DNA from: Heloderma charlesbogerti
Lineage: Eukaryota > Chordata > Lepidosauria > Squamata > Helodermatidae
DNA: 64,000 nt
Reading direction: 5' to 3'
Assembly: GCA_026122225.1 (NCBI GenBank)
Contig: JANEZZ010002695.1
Location: 309,402-373,401, forward strand
Numbering within the stretch: position 1 is the stretch's first letter; every line of letters begins with the position of its first letter. The notes under the pieces were generated by a model, which saw only the letters and a program-made list of their open reading frames with translations, was not told the origin of the DNA and searched no databases. The translations under genes were made by a program, and so were the position numbers. This document shows positions 44,981 through 56,035 of the stretch, piece by piece.

Positions 44981-47901
44981 AAGATTCAGTTATTGCTTCA
45001 GAATAAATGGCCAAAAAGGGAACTTGCTGGGGCATGGAGATCTCACAGATTCACTTCTGGGCACAGGACACAGGGCAGGGTTTTCTCAGATGATTGAAGC
45101 GTGCAGGTCAATTCATCCAAGAGAAGGTGGTCTTTCAGACATCCTGGATCAAAGGATTGCTTTGATCATTGCTATTGTCACTATTTGCATTGTTAATGCC
45201 TTATCACACATCATTTTAAGAAGAATCCACTATTGTGAAACATTTTAAGAAGCATCCACCATTGTGAAACATTTGCTTTACAGTGTGTTGTCACTGTTCT
45301 GAGCATATGCTTAACAAGGGACTTGTATGCCAATTAGGGTCAGTGTAAATTCTGCATCGTTTCTAAAAAAACTGGAGGAAGCCTATTAAGGCATTATTTG
45401 CAACTAGAAGTTTCAAGGGACATGGTGAGAAGAGGATGGGGGGAATGGCTTTTTGAAAGGAAATGAGGGAGAGAGTGCCAGATGGCTTCCATTAATGTCC
45501 ACTCAGCTGAAGCACTAGTATTATTCCATTAGGCAGTGAAACATGGGGAAAGTACAAATTCCTCTTGTTAAAACTTGTTTTAACTGTTGAAACATTAAGT
45601 GAGCATTTATTCCAAGTCTCGCATAAAAATGTTGGGGAAATGGCTGAAACCCGGGGACTTTCCTATTTTATTTACTTCTAGAACCCACTGCAATAAAAAA
45701 GGTTCCATCACTTTCACCCTGCCTCACACAGGGAGGGTCAGGTGTTATCTCTCAATGTCATGAATCATTGAATTTCAGCTGGACGACCTCTCAGTTATTC
45801 CACCCACCAGGCTGGCCATTGGATCCTTTGGAGCAGGAAGGACTATAATGAACTTCCTGTTCCAGCTGAGCTTTGCTTGAGCAACAAGATCTTCCTGAAT
45901 TCTGTCATGTTCCTTTTGGTTTGTTGATTTTTTTTGTTCCTTTTTTCTGGCCCTTGCTCGTGGTTTTCCTCTTGATCTTTTCTTCAGTCCTGACTTCTTG
46001 TTTGGTCCTTACACGTGGATTGCCCATGACTTCTGGTTGTCAGCTCCTGTCTCACTTCAGACTGCTGCCCATGGTCCAGCCCTAATGGGGAATAAGCTTC
46101 ATTAAGATAAAACTGGGCCATTCCTCTTCATCCTTCTGCACAGGTCCTGACACATCCAGTTGCATGTTTATGAGGCCTCCAAACCCCATGAAACTGCCAA
46201 GTCTCATGAGGATTTTCATTCTAGCAAATGATTCATTGCCTCAGTCTCTTCAAATAATGTATTAGCTAGGCCAGCGGTTGGCTAAGTGAGGTTTTGTTTG
46301 TTTGCTTGTTTTTTAACCTGGGTTGCTAGTCCAGCACTCTAACCACAAAATTAAACTGAGTGTCACTGACACCTTCCCTTTCTCATGCCTGGAATTCAGG
46401 CACCAATGATCTTGGGAAATGCATTTTCCCCAGGATACCCGAGTTCTTAATATGAGCTTAGATATGCTAGAAAATACACATACCAGGGCTCCTTGCAAAG
46501 GGACTGGAAAAACGTATGTTATCTTCAAAGTACTGGTGTGGGTGGGGATGATGAATCTAGTGGTGTTCTCATATTTAAAAGTCCTCCCTCCTGGCTAAAT
46601 TTTGTCTTTAAATTTATTTAAAGGCTATTCTATTCTGTCAGTCATAAATCACCTAGTTGCAAGTAAGGGGTGGGACACGAAACCATCATATTTCTTGTAG
46701 CTTGTGATAAGGGTGCAAAGGGAACTTTCCCCCAAAATGTAATTGACTGATTTTTAATATCTGGGTGTGAGGGAGTTGCATTTTCATAACTTAATTGCAG
46801 TGTCAACAGGTTGCCAATTAATTAATTGATTTTTCCTGTTTTTTGTGTAGTCTCCAGCTGTATTTAATTAGAAAATAGCTGAGAGGGAAAGGATAGCTAT
46901 TGTCTTCTGCCTAGCTAAATGAGGAAGGGTTTTTTTGTTTGTTTTTGGTTTTTGGTTTTTTTGCCCTGTACTGTTTACTATATTTTGCTTCCTGTTGTGA
47001 TGTTTGCACTCTTAGGATTTTAGCTCGAACAGCAGTTCAGATTGTCGAAATTGGTATTACACAATAATCATACATTTCTTGGAACATCATATGGAGAACT
47101 TTATCTGATACAACAGCAAAGAAATGTTCTGAAAAATACCAGGGAGATGTTACAGATTATAGCTGTGCCTTCAAGACTAGCTGGTTTATTGTGCCTTGAC
47201 ATTTCATAAGTATTTTTTTATACATATAACATAAAGCATATAATATCCCATGTTTTTAAGTTGGCCTATTGACCTCCTTCTGAACCATTTTTTCCTGCCT
47301 CTCATGGGAGAAGCACCACTGGAAAGCTAAGTGGGAGTGGAACAAAGGTGGTTAGAAAAGTTTCTTTTCATCTAAAACTCCAGGCTGAATTCCAGAATTC
47401 AGTGAATTATATGATGGACCATCTCAGACTAGGCATGGATGAGTCTGTCCATTCTACTTTCTCTCTGTTTATCAATCTTAAATGCAATTCAACCTGAACT
47501 TTCAGAATTGGTTTTATTTCAAGTTTGTATGAACATTTATACATATTTTTGTTCATCTTTCTCCAAAATACATTCATTTTTGCATGCCGTTTTGCATATA
47601 CTATGCATATTTCGGGCAAGTAATTTACCTAATATGCATTTTGAACTTCATTTTCACTAATATACATATTTCTGTGTGCACCTTCCCATAATATATGTAT
47701 TTTTGTATGTATAATTTCATTGGAGAACTCTGTTGCAAAACTTGGACAAGTGTGATTTTTTAAGGATGACTTAAAGTTTTGGTTTGCATAGTGGTTCACT
47801 CTGCAAACTGCAAAATTAAATTCACATTAAAGTGCAACCCGAACAAATTTCTCTCCTGGCCACACCAATCTCAGACTCAGAAAAGGAACTCATAACTCTG
47901 T
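44397..47901. other. No recognised gene; microsatellites and weak repeat traces
   Basis: (TA)n at 44925-44980. 45228-45275 has a tandem duplicate of catccac(c/t)attgtgaaac. 46311-46350 is a short minus-strand tRNA-SINE trace (gctagtccagcactctaacc). 47410-47870 resembles 49811-50260 in reverse (family H-like, ggatgagtctgtcc start). No coding gene is evident in 3.5 kb. Confidence 0.4.
44925..44980. repeat. (TA)n microsatellite
   Basis: About 28 TA units with one G interruption; self-complementary. Confidence 0.95.
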
Positions 47902-47909
47902 TTCGAAAG

Positions 47910-48787
47910 TAGGGGTGGACGAAAGTCCCTTACCTGTCGTCGAAGGACGTTCACGGTGGGGGGGAGGCACTTCGCTGCTCCCCCCGCGAAGTTCAGGCCG
48001 GGGGGGAGGCTTCCCGCCTCGCCCCGGCCGAAATTCAGGCTGGGGAGGAGGCTTCCCGCCTCGCCCGGCCGTGAACGCGAAAGTTTTTTTTTAAAAAAAA
48101 GAACGCCCCCTGATAGGCTACGTGACGATTCACGTAGGCTATCACGGCTAGATCTGCAAAGTCAACCGTGATAGACTACGTCAATCATCACGTAGCCTAT
48201 CATGGGTGACTTTAAAAAAAAAAAAAAAAGCGCGTACGCTAATGGCGGCCCCCATAGGGAGCCGCTATTCGCGTTCCTTATTTAGTTGCTCAAATAGCGT
48301 TGCCCTTATTTTCGCCATAGTCTACGTAAATCTTTACGTAGACTACAGCGACCAAATAATGAACGGGAATGGTGGCTCCCTATGGGGGCCGCCATTATCC
48401 GTACATGCTTTTTTTTTTTTAAGTCACCCATGATAGGCTACGTGACGATTAACGTAGCCTATCACGGCTGACTTTGCAAATCTAACCATGATAGGCTATG
48501 TGAATCGTCACATAGCCTATCAGGGGGCATTTTTTTTTTCTTTCTTTGGAATGGCGGTGGTGGCAGCTGGTCAAAAGACCGGCTGCCGCTCCCGCCCCAC
48601 TAGAACACCCGCCGAACCGCCGGCCGGACCCGCCGCCAGGAGGGACATTCGGCGAAGGTAAGTCCTGTCCCGGGGGGGTGGGGGGCAGGGGGGTTCGGAG
48701 GATTTCTCCCCAAAACTTGTTCAGGGGGCCGAACACGTTGGCGCTCGGCCCCACGAAGTTTCGGGGAGAAATTCTCTGCCATCCCTA
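47910..48787 (+). mobile_element. hAT-like hairpin MITE H11
   Basis: 878 bp; TAGGGGTG/CATCCCTA; duplication ttcgaaag/tttgaaag (47902-47909, 48788-48795), one mismatch. Very close to H6 in order of modules (tandem GC units, two hairpins, mirrored centre, two hairpins), with a deletion in the centre near 48292. Ends aaggtaagtcctgtcc, then gccgaacacgttggcgctcggc palindrome. Confidence 0.93.
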
Positions 48788-48892
48788 TTTGAAAGTTAAG
48801 TATCACTCTATGTTTAGAGGAAGTACACTACTGAATACCAGTTGCTGGAGACCAACTGAAGGGGAGCTCTATTCTCTGGAGTTTGGGATGCG

Positions 48893-49802
48893 TAGGGATG
48901 TTGGAGAATTTCTCCATGAATCTCCGGCAGTCCAAATGCCAATGCATTTGGCCCCCCAAAATTGGTGGGGAAATTCTCCGACACCCCCCGCCCCCCCTGG
49001 GATGGGACTTACCTCGTGCGAATGTCCCTCTCGGCGGCGGGTCCCGGTGGCATTTCGGCGGCGTTTTGGCAGCGGTGGGGGTGGTGGCCGGTCTTCCGAC
49101 TGGTTGCTGCCGCCGCCATTTCCCAGTAAATTGTAAAAAAAAAAAAAAAAAGTGATAGGCTACGTAACGATTTAAGTAGCCTATCACGGCTAGATTTTCA
49201 AAGTCAGCCATGATAGGCTATGTAAATCTTTACATAGCCTATCACGGCTGACTTTTTGGGGGAAAAAAAAGCACATACGCAAATGGCAGCGCCCATGGGC
49301 ACCGCCATTTGCGTTCCTTATTTGGGCACGGGTAGTCTACATAAAGATTTACGTAGACTACTGCGAAAATAAGGGCAACACTATTTGCATTGCCCTTACT
49401 TTCGCTGTAGTCTACGTAAATCTTTATGTAGATTACCCGTGCCCAAATAAGGAATGCAAATGGTGGTGCCCATGGGCGCCGCCATTTGCATATGCACTTT
49501 TTTTTTTTCCCAAAGTCAGCCATGATAGGCTACATAAAGATTTACATAGCCTATCATGGCTGACTTTGAAAATCTAGCCGTGATAGGCTATGTAAATCGT
49601 TATGTAGCCTATCACGTTGTTGTTGTTGTTTTTACAATTTACTTTTTTATTTCGCAGCGGGGGAGATGGGGCGCTCAGAATTTCGGCGGGGAGGGATGAG
49701 GCGCCTCCCCCCCACCAAGAATTTCGGGGGGAGAAAAGGAGCGCCTCCCCCCCTCACCAAAAAGGGCTGTGGGACAAGGTAAGGGACCTTCGTCCATCCT
49801 TA
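48893..49802 (-). mobile_element. hAT-like hairpin MITE H12
   Basis: 910 bp; TAGGGATG/CATCCTTA; duplication gggatgcg/gggatgtg (48885-48892, 49803-49810), one mismatch. Mirrored about 49380: hairpins at 49153-49187, 49208-49245, 49331-49362, 49408-49437, 49520-49558 and 49581-49616. Only about 100 bp separates it from H11. Ends aaggtaagggaccttcg. Confidence 0.92.
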
Positions 49803-49810
49803 GGGATGTG

Positions 49811-50262
49811 GGAGAAATTCATTTGTTTCACATTTTAATGTGAACTTTCCTGGTTTCACACATTTGGAACTATATCTGAGCCAGAACTCAGTTAACCTTT
49901 GGAATTTTCACTTCTCTGAACATTGCAATGGGGTTCTCCACTAAAAAGAAAAGCTGTAAAAAAATCTGCACTTGACTTGAGGGAGAAGGGAACACACAAA
50001 AATGGGTGTATTAGTGCACATAACATTGTTTATGTTAGGGAAAATGTACACAGAAATTATTTAAGTTTACATATACACTTTAAAAAAAAGCCATTGACAT
50101 TCAAGATGAACTAAATGCAAGATTGGAAAAATTCTCAAAGTTCAGGATGAATCAATAAAAGATTGGGAAAACTCTCAAAGTTCAGGACAAACCAAACTTA
50201 AGACTGGAAAAATGAGAAACTGAGAGTAACTGAAAGTGACAGATTCATCCATATCTTCCTGA
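49811..50262. repeat. Degenerate hAT-like element adjoining H12
   Basis: Begins gggagaaattcatttg right after the H12 target duplication and ends gacagattcatccatatc; 47410-47870 is similar in reverse. It includes three imperfect tandem words of the type ctcaaagttcaggatga at 50133-50200. Confidence 0.45.
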
Positions 50263-50303
50263 AGGCATCTGTTTGTCCACTATGGGAAGTAGAATGCTGG
50301 ACT

Positions 50304-50412
50304 GGGCTAGTGTGGCATAGTGGTTAGAGTGTTGGATGGGACTGGAGAGGCCTAGGTTGAAAGCCTCACTCAGCCATGAACCCCACTGGATGGTCTTAGT
50401 CCAGTCATGAGG
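50304..50412 (+). mobile_element. tRNA-derived SINE head
   Basis: A-box-like tggcatagtggttagagtg and B-box-like ggttgaaagcc, then aaccccactggatggtcttag, the standard head and first body block of squamate tRNA SINEs. The 3' part is missing. Confidence 0.75.
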
Positions 50413-50686
50413 ATGACCACTTACACATCACCAAATAGGGAATACATCACCCTGCCACACACCAAAGAGGACAAAAGAGGACTCTGATATGCATAACATT
50501 TGAACGTGTTAATTTAGAGAGAGAGATGCAAATTTAGAAATTTTTATTATATTTACATAGAAATACAACACAACTGTGCGAAAGACGGTGAGCAGTCTGT
50601 TGTCCAGCATCTAACTGTTGATAGCCAACTTCAAGGCTCAGCCTTTCTTTCTTATGTGTCTTTATCTTGGAAGCATACTTATTATT

Positions 50687-50960
50687 ATTTATTACATTTC
50701 TATACTGCCCTAGCCAAAGCCCTCTGGGTGGGTCACAAAAGTTTCAACATTAAAATATAATAGAGAAAGTCTAAAAGCCATTTACATAAAAGCACACAGA
50801 CAATATACACAAATAACATAAAACTAAAAACAACTTTGAACAGTCATAAATAACTAAAGACACATCCAGGACCGATTAAAATTAATCAAGTGTTGCCAAA
50901 TGCCTGGGAAAAGAGATAGGTCTTAACCTGGCACCGAAAAGATAACAGTGTTGGTGCCAA
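50687..50960 (-). repeat. Family U repeat, best copy
   Basis: On the minus strand it ends ctagggcagtatagaaatg followed by taataaataataataa. Upstream it contains gttaagacctatctc and the ggcaccaacactg segment. Unclassified retroposon 3' region. Confidence 0.55.
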
Positions 50961-51584
50961 CATGGGACTGACTATCCCTTCAAATAGAGGATGTTTTCAA
51001 AAAGAGGACTCTCCTCTGTACAAGATGACACATGGGCACCCTACCTGTCACTCTTTCTCATCTTAGCCTTCTTCACAGGGTTTGGGGAGAGCAAATGGGG
51101 TGTGGGGAGAACCATGCATATTATTCCTGAGCTCCTTCATTCTCCTAACAAATGTAAGATGACCCCTGCTGGATCACACTAAAGGTCTATCTACTGAGGT
51201 GGAATTGTGTCTGAGGTGAAACCACCATCACTGGGATCCATTGGTAGGTTCCCGTGAGCTCTGAGACTGAGCTAAGCTTTGCCACACACACACACACTGG
51301 AGAAGAGTTAGTGCATGGACAGTCCTCCAAAACCTCATCACAGTCTATGTAGCTTAAAAGTAGATGAAGCTGTTTAGCCTGCTCTGCTTCCAGATTCTTT
51401 GCAGGATGAAGATTGGATCTCTATACCCAGGTTTGTTTGTTTCCTTTCCTGCCTTTTGGTACAGTCTACTACATAATCTGGTTTAGGGGAACAAAGGGAA
51501 AACACAACTACACTTGTAGAGAGTTGCACTTTGTTTTGCGATTTCAGAAATGACTGTTTTTTTCCTCCACCCCCCCCCCCATAG
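50961..51584. other. Unclassified, ends in a polypyrimidine tract
   Basis: No repeat or gene was recognised in most of it. 51560-51584 is a strong pyrimidine tract ending CCCCATAG, relevant to the possible exon that follows. Confidence 0.4.
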
Positions 51585-51650
51585 GAAAGTGGCTGGGAAG
51601 CACAGCGGAGAAACTGGAAGATGACAGCATCATGGAAAGCACAAAATATC
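51585..51650 (+). CDS. Possible 66-bp internal exon (unidentified gene)
   Basis: A polypyrimidine tract (ttttttcctccacccccccc) and ATAG precede, and GTAAGTGG follows. The 66 bp between them divides by three and is open in two frames: one reads ESGWEAQRRNWKMTASWKAQ onward, the other KWLGSTAEKLEDDSIMESTK onward; the third has a stop. The second frame, rich in charged residues, looks more protein-like, but I do not recognise it. Without conservation or transcript data this could be a chance match in repeat-rich DNA. Confidence 0.25.
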
Positions 51651-52285
51651 GTAAGTGGGGAATGGCAAGCAAAAGCCTTGTCTAGGATAGCCCTATGGGA
51701 CAGGCAGGAAAGTACTTAGTGACAGTGTGAGAACAGAAGGCACACTTATGACATTTTAGTATGGTTTTCCATGTATTAAGCTAATCACCAGAATCTTGAT
51801 GACAGATACAGCAATGCAAATTCATGTCTCAACTGTGATTCATTAGCAGTTCTCTCCTTTGCTGGCCATGAAAATCTGTTTAAATCTATCATTCACTTCT
51901 TCTTTTTTAAATAGTGAGAAATGTCCACTTGTAGCAGTTCCAGATGCTAGGTTTCATATAGAACAGCTACTATTTAACTAGTATATTTAACTTTAGGTTT
52001 ATTGTCCATTAACTTCAATGCTCAGCTCTCTAAAATGTATTCAGTAAATGATCCGGGGGTGGGGGGGGGAGAGATTTCTGGCATCTCAGACAAGCTAGCA
52101 GATGCATACCCAGGTGTAAACTATTAATGTTCCACAGTGAAGGTTATCTAGGTGTTTCCATCAAACTGAAGTGCTTAACTTTGAATTTGAAAACAATGCC
52201 AATTGCAATAGCCCCCTGCTTTTTTGTTTGTTTGTTTGTTTTGGTATTGGTACAGTCCAATGAGGTTCTTACATATTTGTACAAC
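51651..52285. other. No recognised feature
   Basis: Nothing supported. A G-run lies at 52056-52069 and a (TTTG) run at 52221-52240. Confidence 0.4.
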
Positions 52286-52422
52286 CAGGCTGGGGAACCT
52301 GTGGATACCAGATTATTTTGGAACTCCAGTTCCCATCAGCCACAGCCAGCCTGACCAATGGTGAGGGATGTTGGGAGTTGCAGTTCAACAACATCTGGAG
52401 GGATGCAGGTTTCCCACCCCTG
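52286..52422. mobile_element. Short palindromic hAT MITE, different family
   Basis: Ends CAGGCTGGGGAACC and TTCCCACCCCTG; mirrored interior aactccagttcccatcagcc and ggatgttgggagttgcagtt. This is a very common reptile palindromic MITE type. No clear 8-bp duplication here. Confidence 0.75.
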
Positions 52423-52741
52423 GCATAAGGTATAGTGTGCACAAGCATTTATGTGGCCATTTTCTGAACAATGCTCCAAATCTAGTCCGGAATGACACAG
52501 AGTGTGCAATGAAGGGTGTGTGTGTGTGTGTGTTTACTACCCTCAGAATGTTCCCACTCAGCAAGAACATACTCATTCACTTTCATTGACTTAGAAGTGT
52601 AGGTATGGGGAGATAGTATTGGAAGTCTCTTTGGAAAATGTTCCTTGAGGTTCTTTGGAGTTGGCCCAACAGGGGAAATGACTCTAGATGACTTTTTCAA
52701 ATGCACACATTTTTTCATGCACATTTTTGAAATTTAGGCAT
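52423..52741. other. Unclassified; (TG)n at 52517-52533
   Basis: No gene or family recognised apart from the microsatellite. Confidence 0.4.
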
Positions 52742-52749
52742 GCTATGGA

Positions 52750-53241
52750 TAGGGATGGTGGAGAAATCTGCCACAGACTCCAATGAGGCCAGAGAATCCA
52801 GCCCCCTGGAGTCCATAGCGGAATGGACTACCCCCCCACCGCCCCCAAAATCCCCTCAGGATGGACCCTACATGGCGGCAGCTGGTCCAGGTCGTCGTCT
52901 TTGTTCCGCAGCCATCCACTGCTGGGCTGCAGAACAAATTGGCATCTGCCATAGCGGATGCCATTTGTGTCCCTGCTCTTTGCCGTGATAGGCTATGCAA
53001 ATATTTATGTAGCCAATCATGGCCAAGGGCAGGGATGCAAATGGCATCCCCTAAGCCAGATGCCATTTGCGGCCTCAGCCAGGCAGCGGATGGAAGTCCA
53101 GCTGCAGGCAGCCCCAGCTGGCGGCTCCACGGACTCACTGTGGAGTGGAGCTGGCCGGACAGCATTCTCAGGGGAGGGAAGGATCACCCCCCCCCCGCAG
53201 ATGCCAGGAACAGAATGGGGTGAGTATTCCGTACACCCCTA
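52750..53241 (-). mobile_element. hAT-like hairpin MITE H13
   Basis: 492 bp; TAGGGATG/CACCCCTA; duplication gctatgga/gctgtgga (52742-52749, 53242-53249), one mismatch. It has a single gataggctat hairpin (52986-53021) flanked by gatgccatttg/caaatggcatc, so it is a simple one-hairpin member close to H7 and H8. Ends ggtgagtattccgtac. Confidence 0.9.
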
Positions 53242-53249
53242 GCTGTGGA

Positions 53250-54211
53250 AAACTTTTTGGGGGGGTTGTGAATCACATTGCAAGCTCGGAAATATATGGA
53301 CTTCAACTGCAGATTGCATCCGAATCCATGTTTGGTCCTGTAGACATGAACTGGGTAAATCCTGGTAAAAAAAAATGAATGGAAATGAATTTCTCATACA
53401 TCCCCATCCTACATTTAGGGATAGGAGAATCAGCAAGGCTTGAGCTTGTTGACGTTTCACAAGTTCCATCCCCAAACTTGGTCCACCTTTTTCTCATTCC
53501 CAAATGCAAGCTTTATTTTTGTTGTTCTAAAAAGTTTTTTGTTTTGTTTTTAAATTAAAGTTTTTTAAAAAACCAAAATGTGTAATTTACCCATATTGAC
53601 TGAAGTGTGAAAATGCATGACCCTCATCCCACTTTAAAGAAGTGCACATTTTTAAAGTGCACATTTTTTCTGCCAAACACATTTTGCAAATGCAGTCACA
53701 AACTCGGGAAAACACGAGCTCAGGTTTGCCCGACAAATTGGTTCATGTTCATGCAGGGATGCAAATGGAGAAAGATGCTGATGAACTAAAATGAAATCCC
53801 TGTACCTCCTAGTTTACAACCATGGGTGTCAATGAAGAATGCCAGGAAGCTGAGGTTGGCTTTAAGGTGACTTTTTCATTGCTGAGGCATGATTTGAACT
53901 GGGCCTGACCTGGCACACATCTCACACTTACACAGTGCAATCCTATGGATGTTTGCTTGGAAATAAATCTCAATCTTTTTCTACAACATATTTGTCACAA
54001 TGGAAGGATGTAAAAATTGGGTAGGGTTGGAAGAACCAGGGATGTTTGAGTTCACTGAAATTCTGCTAACTTCACTTTGAACCTCACTCCATTTTCATTT
54101 GAGACATGTTTTTCAGTTCATTTGAATGGGGAAAGTGTGGTTCTTGAGAAGGAAATGTGTGGTGGTTGGGCACATTGCAGAGGAAAGTCTTGGCCTGCAG
54201 CCACCTACCAT
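53250..54211. other. Degenerate hAT-like fragments and a short palindrome
   Basis: 53419-53810 (tagggataggagaatcagc ... ccctgtacctccta) resembles 40193-40579. 53930-53985 is a short palindromic-family trace (gtgcaatcctatggatg). The rest is unassigned. Confidence 0.4.
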
Positions 54212-54589
54212 TAGGGATGCTGGAGAAATTCAAGATCGATTAAAATGAGCTCAGATTTCTAAGAATCCAACCTGCAGAATCCACTGCGGAGTGACCCCAT
54301 CAGGCCATGCATAGTCTATGGACTTTTGGATTATTTTTTTACTTTCCTGAAATTTACACATATAAATCTGTAGAAAAATATGTAACTTTCTGCTGAGGAA
54401 ACGATGTTACGTACTGAGGTAAATTATGTAAACGCTTACATAAATATTTAGGTAATTATTTCCATATTTTTCCTCATGATGAAAAAAAAAACCATTCACA
54501 TCTGTCTGTGGGCGAATGACAGAACAAAAGGCACCTGACAATCTGCGAAACACAGACGGAGCAGATTTTACACAGTCCATACATCCCTA
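54212..54589. mobile_element. hAT-like element, family D, best copy
   Basis: 378 bp; TAGGGATG/CATCCCTA; flanks cctaccat (54204-54211) and cccacaat (54590-54597) match at 6 of 8. An acgtactgaggtaaattatg block and gtaaacgcttacataaatat give short internal hairpins. Related to 19193 and 10196. Confidence 0.65.
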
Positions 54590-54651
54590 CCCACAATCTT
54601 CATTTCCTAAGAATGCCTCTGAGCCCCATGATCTCAGTGTCCACTAAGAAA

Positions 54652-54713
54652 GTGTGTGTGAGCGTGCGTGCACACACACACACACACACAGAGTGAGAGA
54701 GAGAGAGAGAGAA
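54652..54713. repeat. Compound (TG)n(CA)n(GA)n microsatellite
   Basis: TG run, cgtgcgtg, CA run, then GA run. Confidence 0.95.
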
Positions 54714-54833
54714 AGTGTCTGGGGGGGGTTGGGGCAGGCACCCCAGTGGGTGCCAAGGAAGGTTTCTGGAGGACACTGGTGCCCACAGGCACTTTGTTGT
54801 ATCTGCATACCCTGTTGTTGTTTATTCGTTCAG

Positions 54834-55055
54834 TCACTTCCGACTCTTTGTGACTTCATGGTCCAGCCCACGCCAGAGCTTCCTGTCAGCCGTCGCCACC
54901 CCCAGCTCCCCCAAGGCCGAGTCTGTCACCTCCAGAATATCATCCATCCACCTTGCCCTTGGTCGGCCCCTCTTCCCTTTGCCTTCCACTTTCCCTAGCA
55001 TCAGCATCTTCTCCAGGGTATCCTGTCTTCTCATTATGTGGCCAAAGTACTTCAT
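54834..55055 (-). pseudogene. RTE RT C-terminal remnant
   Basis: 73 codons: MKYFGHIMRRQDTLEKMLML, then RGRPRARWMDDILEV, ending HEVTKSRK. Equivalent to residues around FGHLMRREN and RGRQRMRWLD of BovB at 14480-14690. Continues in a broken frame to 55250 (CESWTIRKAE region). Confidence 0.8.
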
Positions 55056-55251
55056 TTTGCCTTTAATATCATTCCCTCAAGTAAACAGTCTGGCTTTTTT
55101 TCCTGGAGTATGGACGGGTTTGATCTTCTTGCAGTCCAAGGCACTCTCAGAATTTTCCTTCAGCACCACAGTTCAAAAGCATCTATCTTCCTTCGCTCAG
55201 CCTTCCTTATGGTCCAGCTCTCACAGCCACAGGTTACAGCTCTCACTAGGG

Positions 55252-56035
55252 TAGAATCATAGAATAGTAGGGTTGGAAGAGGCCTACAAGGCCATCGAGT
55301 CCAACCCCCTGCTCAATGCAGGAATCCAAGTCAGAGCATCCCTGACAAATGGCTGTCCAGCCTCGTCTTGAAGGCCTCCAGTGTGGGAGAGCCCACCACC
55401 TCCCCAGGTAATTGGTTCCATTGTCGTATTGCTCTTACAGTCAGGACGTTTTTCCTGATGTTCAGCCGGAATCTGGCTTCCTGTAACTTGAGCCCATTAT
55501 TCCATGTCCTGCACTCTGGGATGATCAAGAAGAGATCCTGGCCTTCTTCTCTGTGACAACCTTTCAAGTACTTGAAGAGTGCAATCATATCTCCCCTCAG
55601 TCTTCTCTTCTCAAGGCTAAACATGCCCATTTCTTTCAGTCTCTCTTCATAGGGCTTTGTTTCCAGTCCCCTGATCATCTTTGTTGCCCTCCTCTGAACC
55701 CTCTCCAGTTTGTCTGCATCCTTCTTAAAGTGTGGTGCCCAGAACTGGACACAGTACTCCAGATGAGGCCTAACCAGTGCTGAGTAGAGGGGAACTAGTA
55801 CTTCCTGGGATTTGGAAGCTATGCTTCTATTAATGTAGCCCAAAATAGCATTGGCCTTTTTTGCAGCCATATCACATTGTTGGCTCATATTCAGCTTGTG
55901 ATAGACAACAATTCCAAGATACTTTTTGCTTGTAGTGTGGTTGAGCCACGTATCCCCCATCTTGTAACTGTGCATTTGGTTTCTTTTTCCTAGGTGCAGA
56001 ATTTGGCATTTATCCCTATTAAATCTCATTCTGTT
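55252..56035 (-). mobile_element. CR1 LINE 3' end inside the RTE element
   Basis: The terminal attctatgattcta-type octamers are at 55252-55266 (minus strand). Upstream is the CR1 3' UTR (gggggttggactcgatgg) and the C-terminal part of CR1 RT. 5' truncated at about 56035. It replaces roughly 900 bp of RTE RT. Confidence 0.9.
55331..56035 (-). pseudogene. CR1 RT C-terminal domain, open but truncated
   Basis: From about 56035 down: RFNRDKCQILHLGKRN, NMSQQCDMAAKKANAILG, RPHLEYCVQFWAP, RVQRRATKMIRGLE, EERLKEMGMFSLEKRRLRG, NQLPGEVVGSPTLEAFK, ending SHLSGML with no stop inside. These are CR1 thumb and connection motifs; the catalytic YADD and the endonuclease are absent. The open frame begins at 56131 within RTE sequence, so its first 32 or so residues are a chance fusion. 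Confidence 0.88.

Noticed and set aside
50304..50412. Functional tRNA gene
   Set aside because: Only A- and B-box-like words are present; no cloverleaf with acceptor stem could be drawn, and the body continues as SINE sequence.
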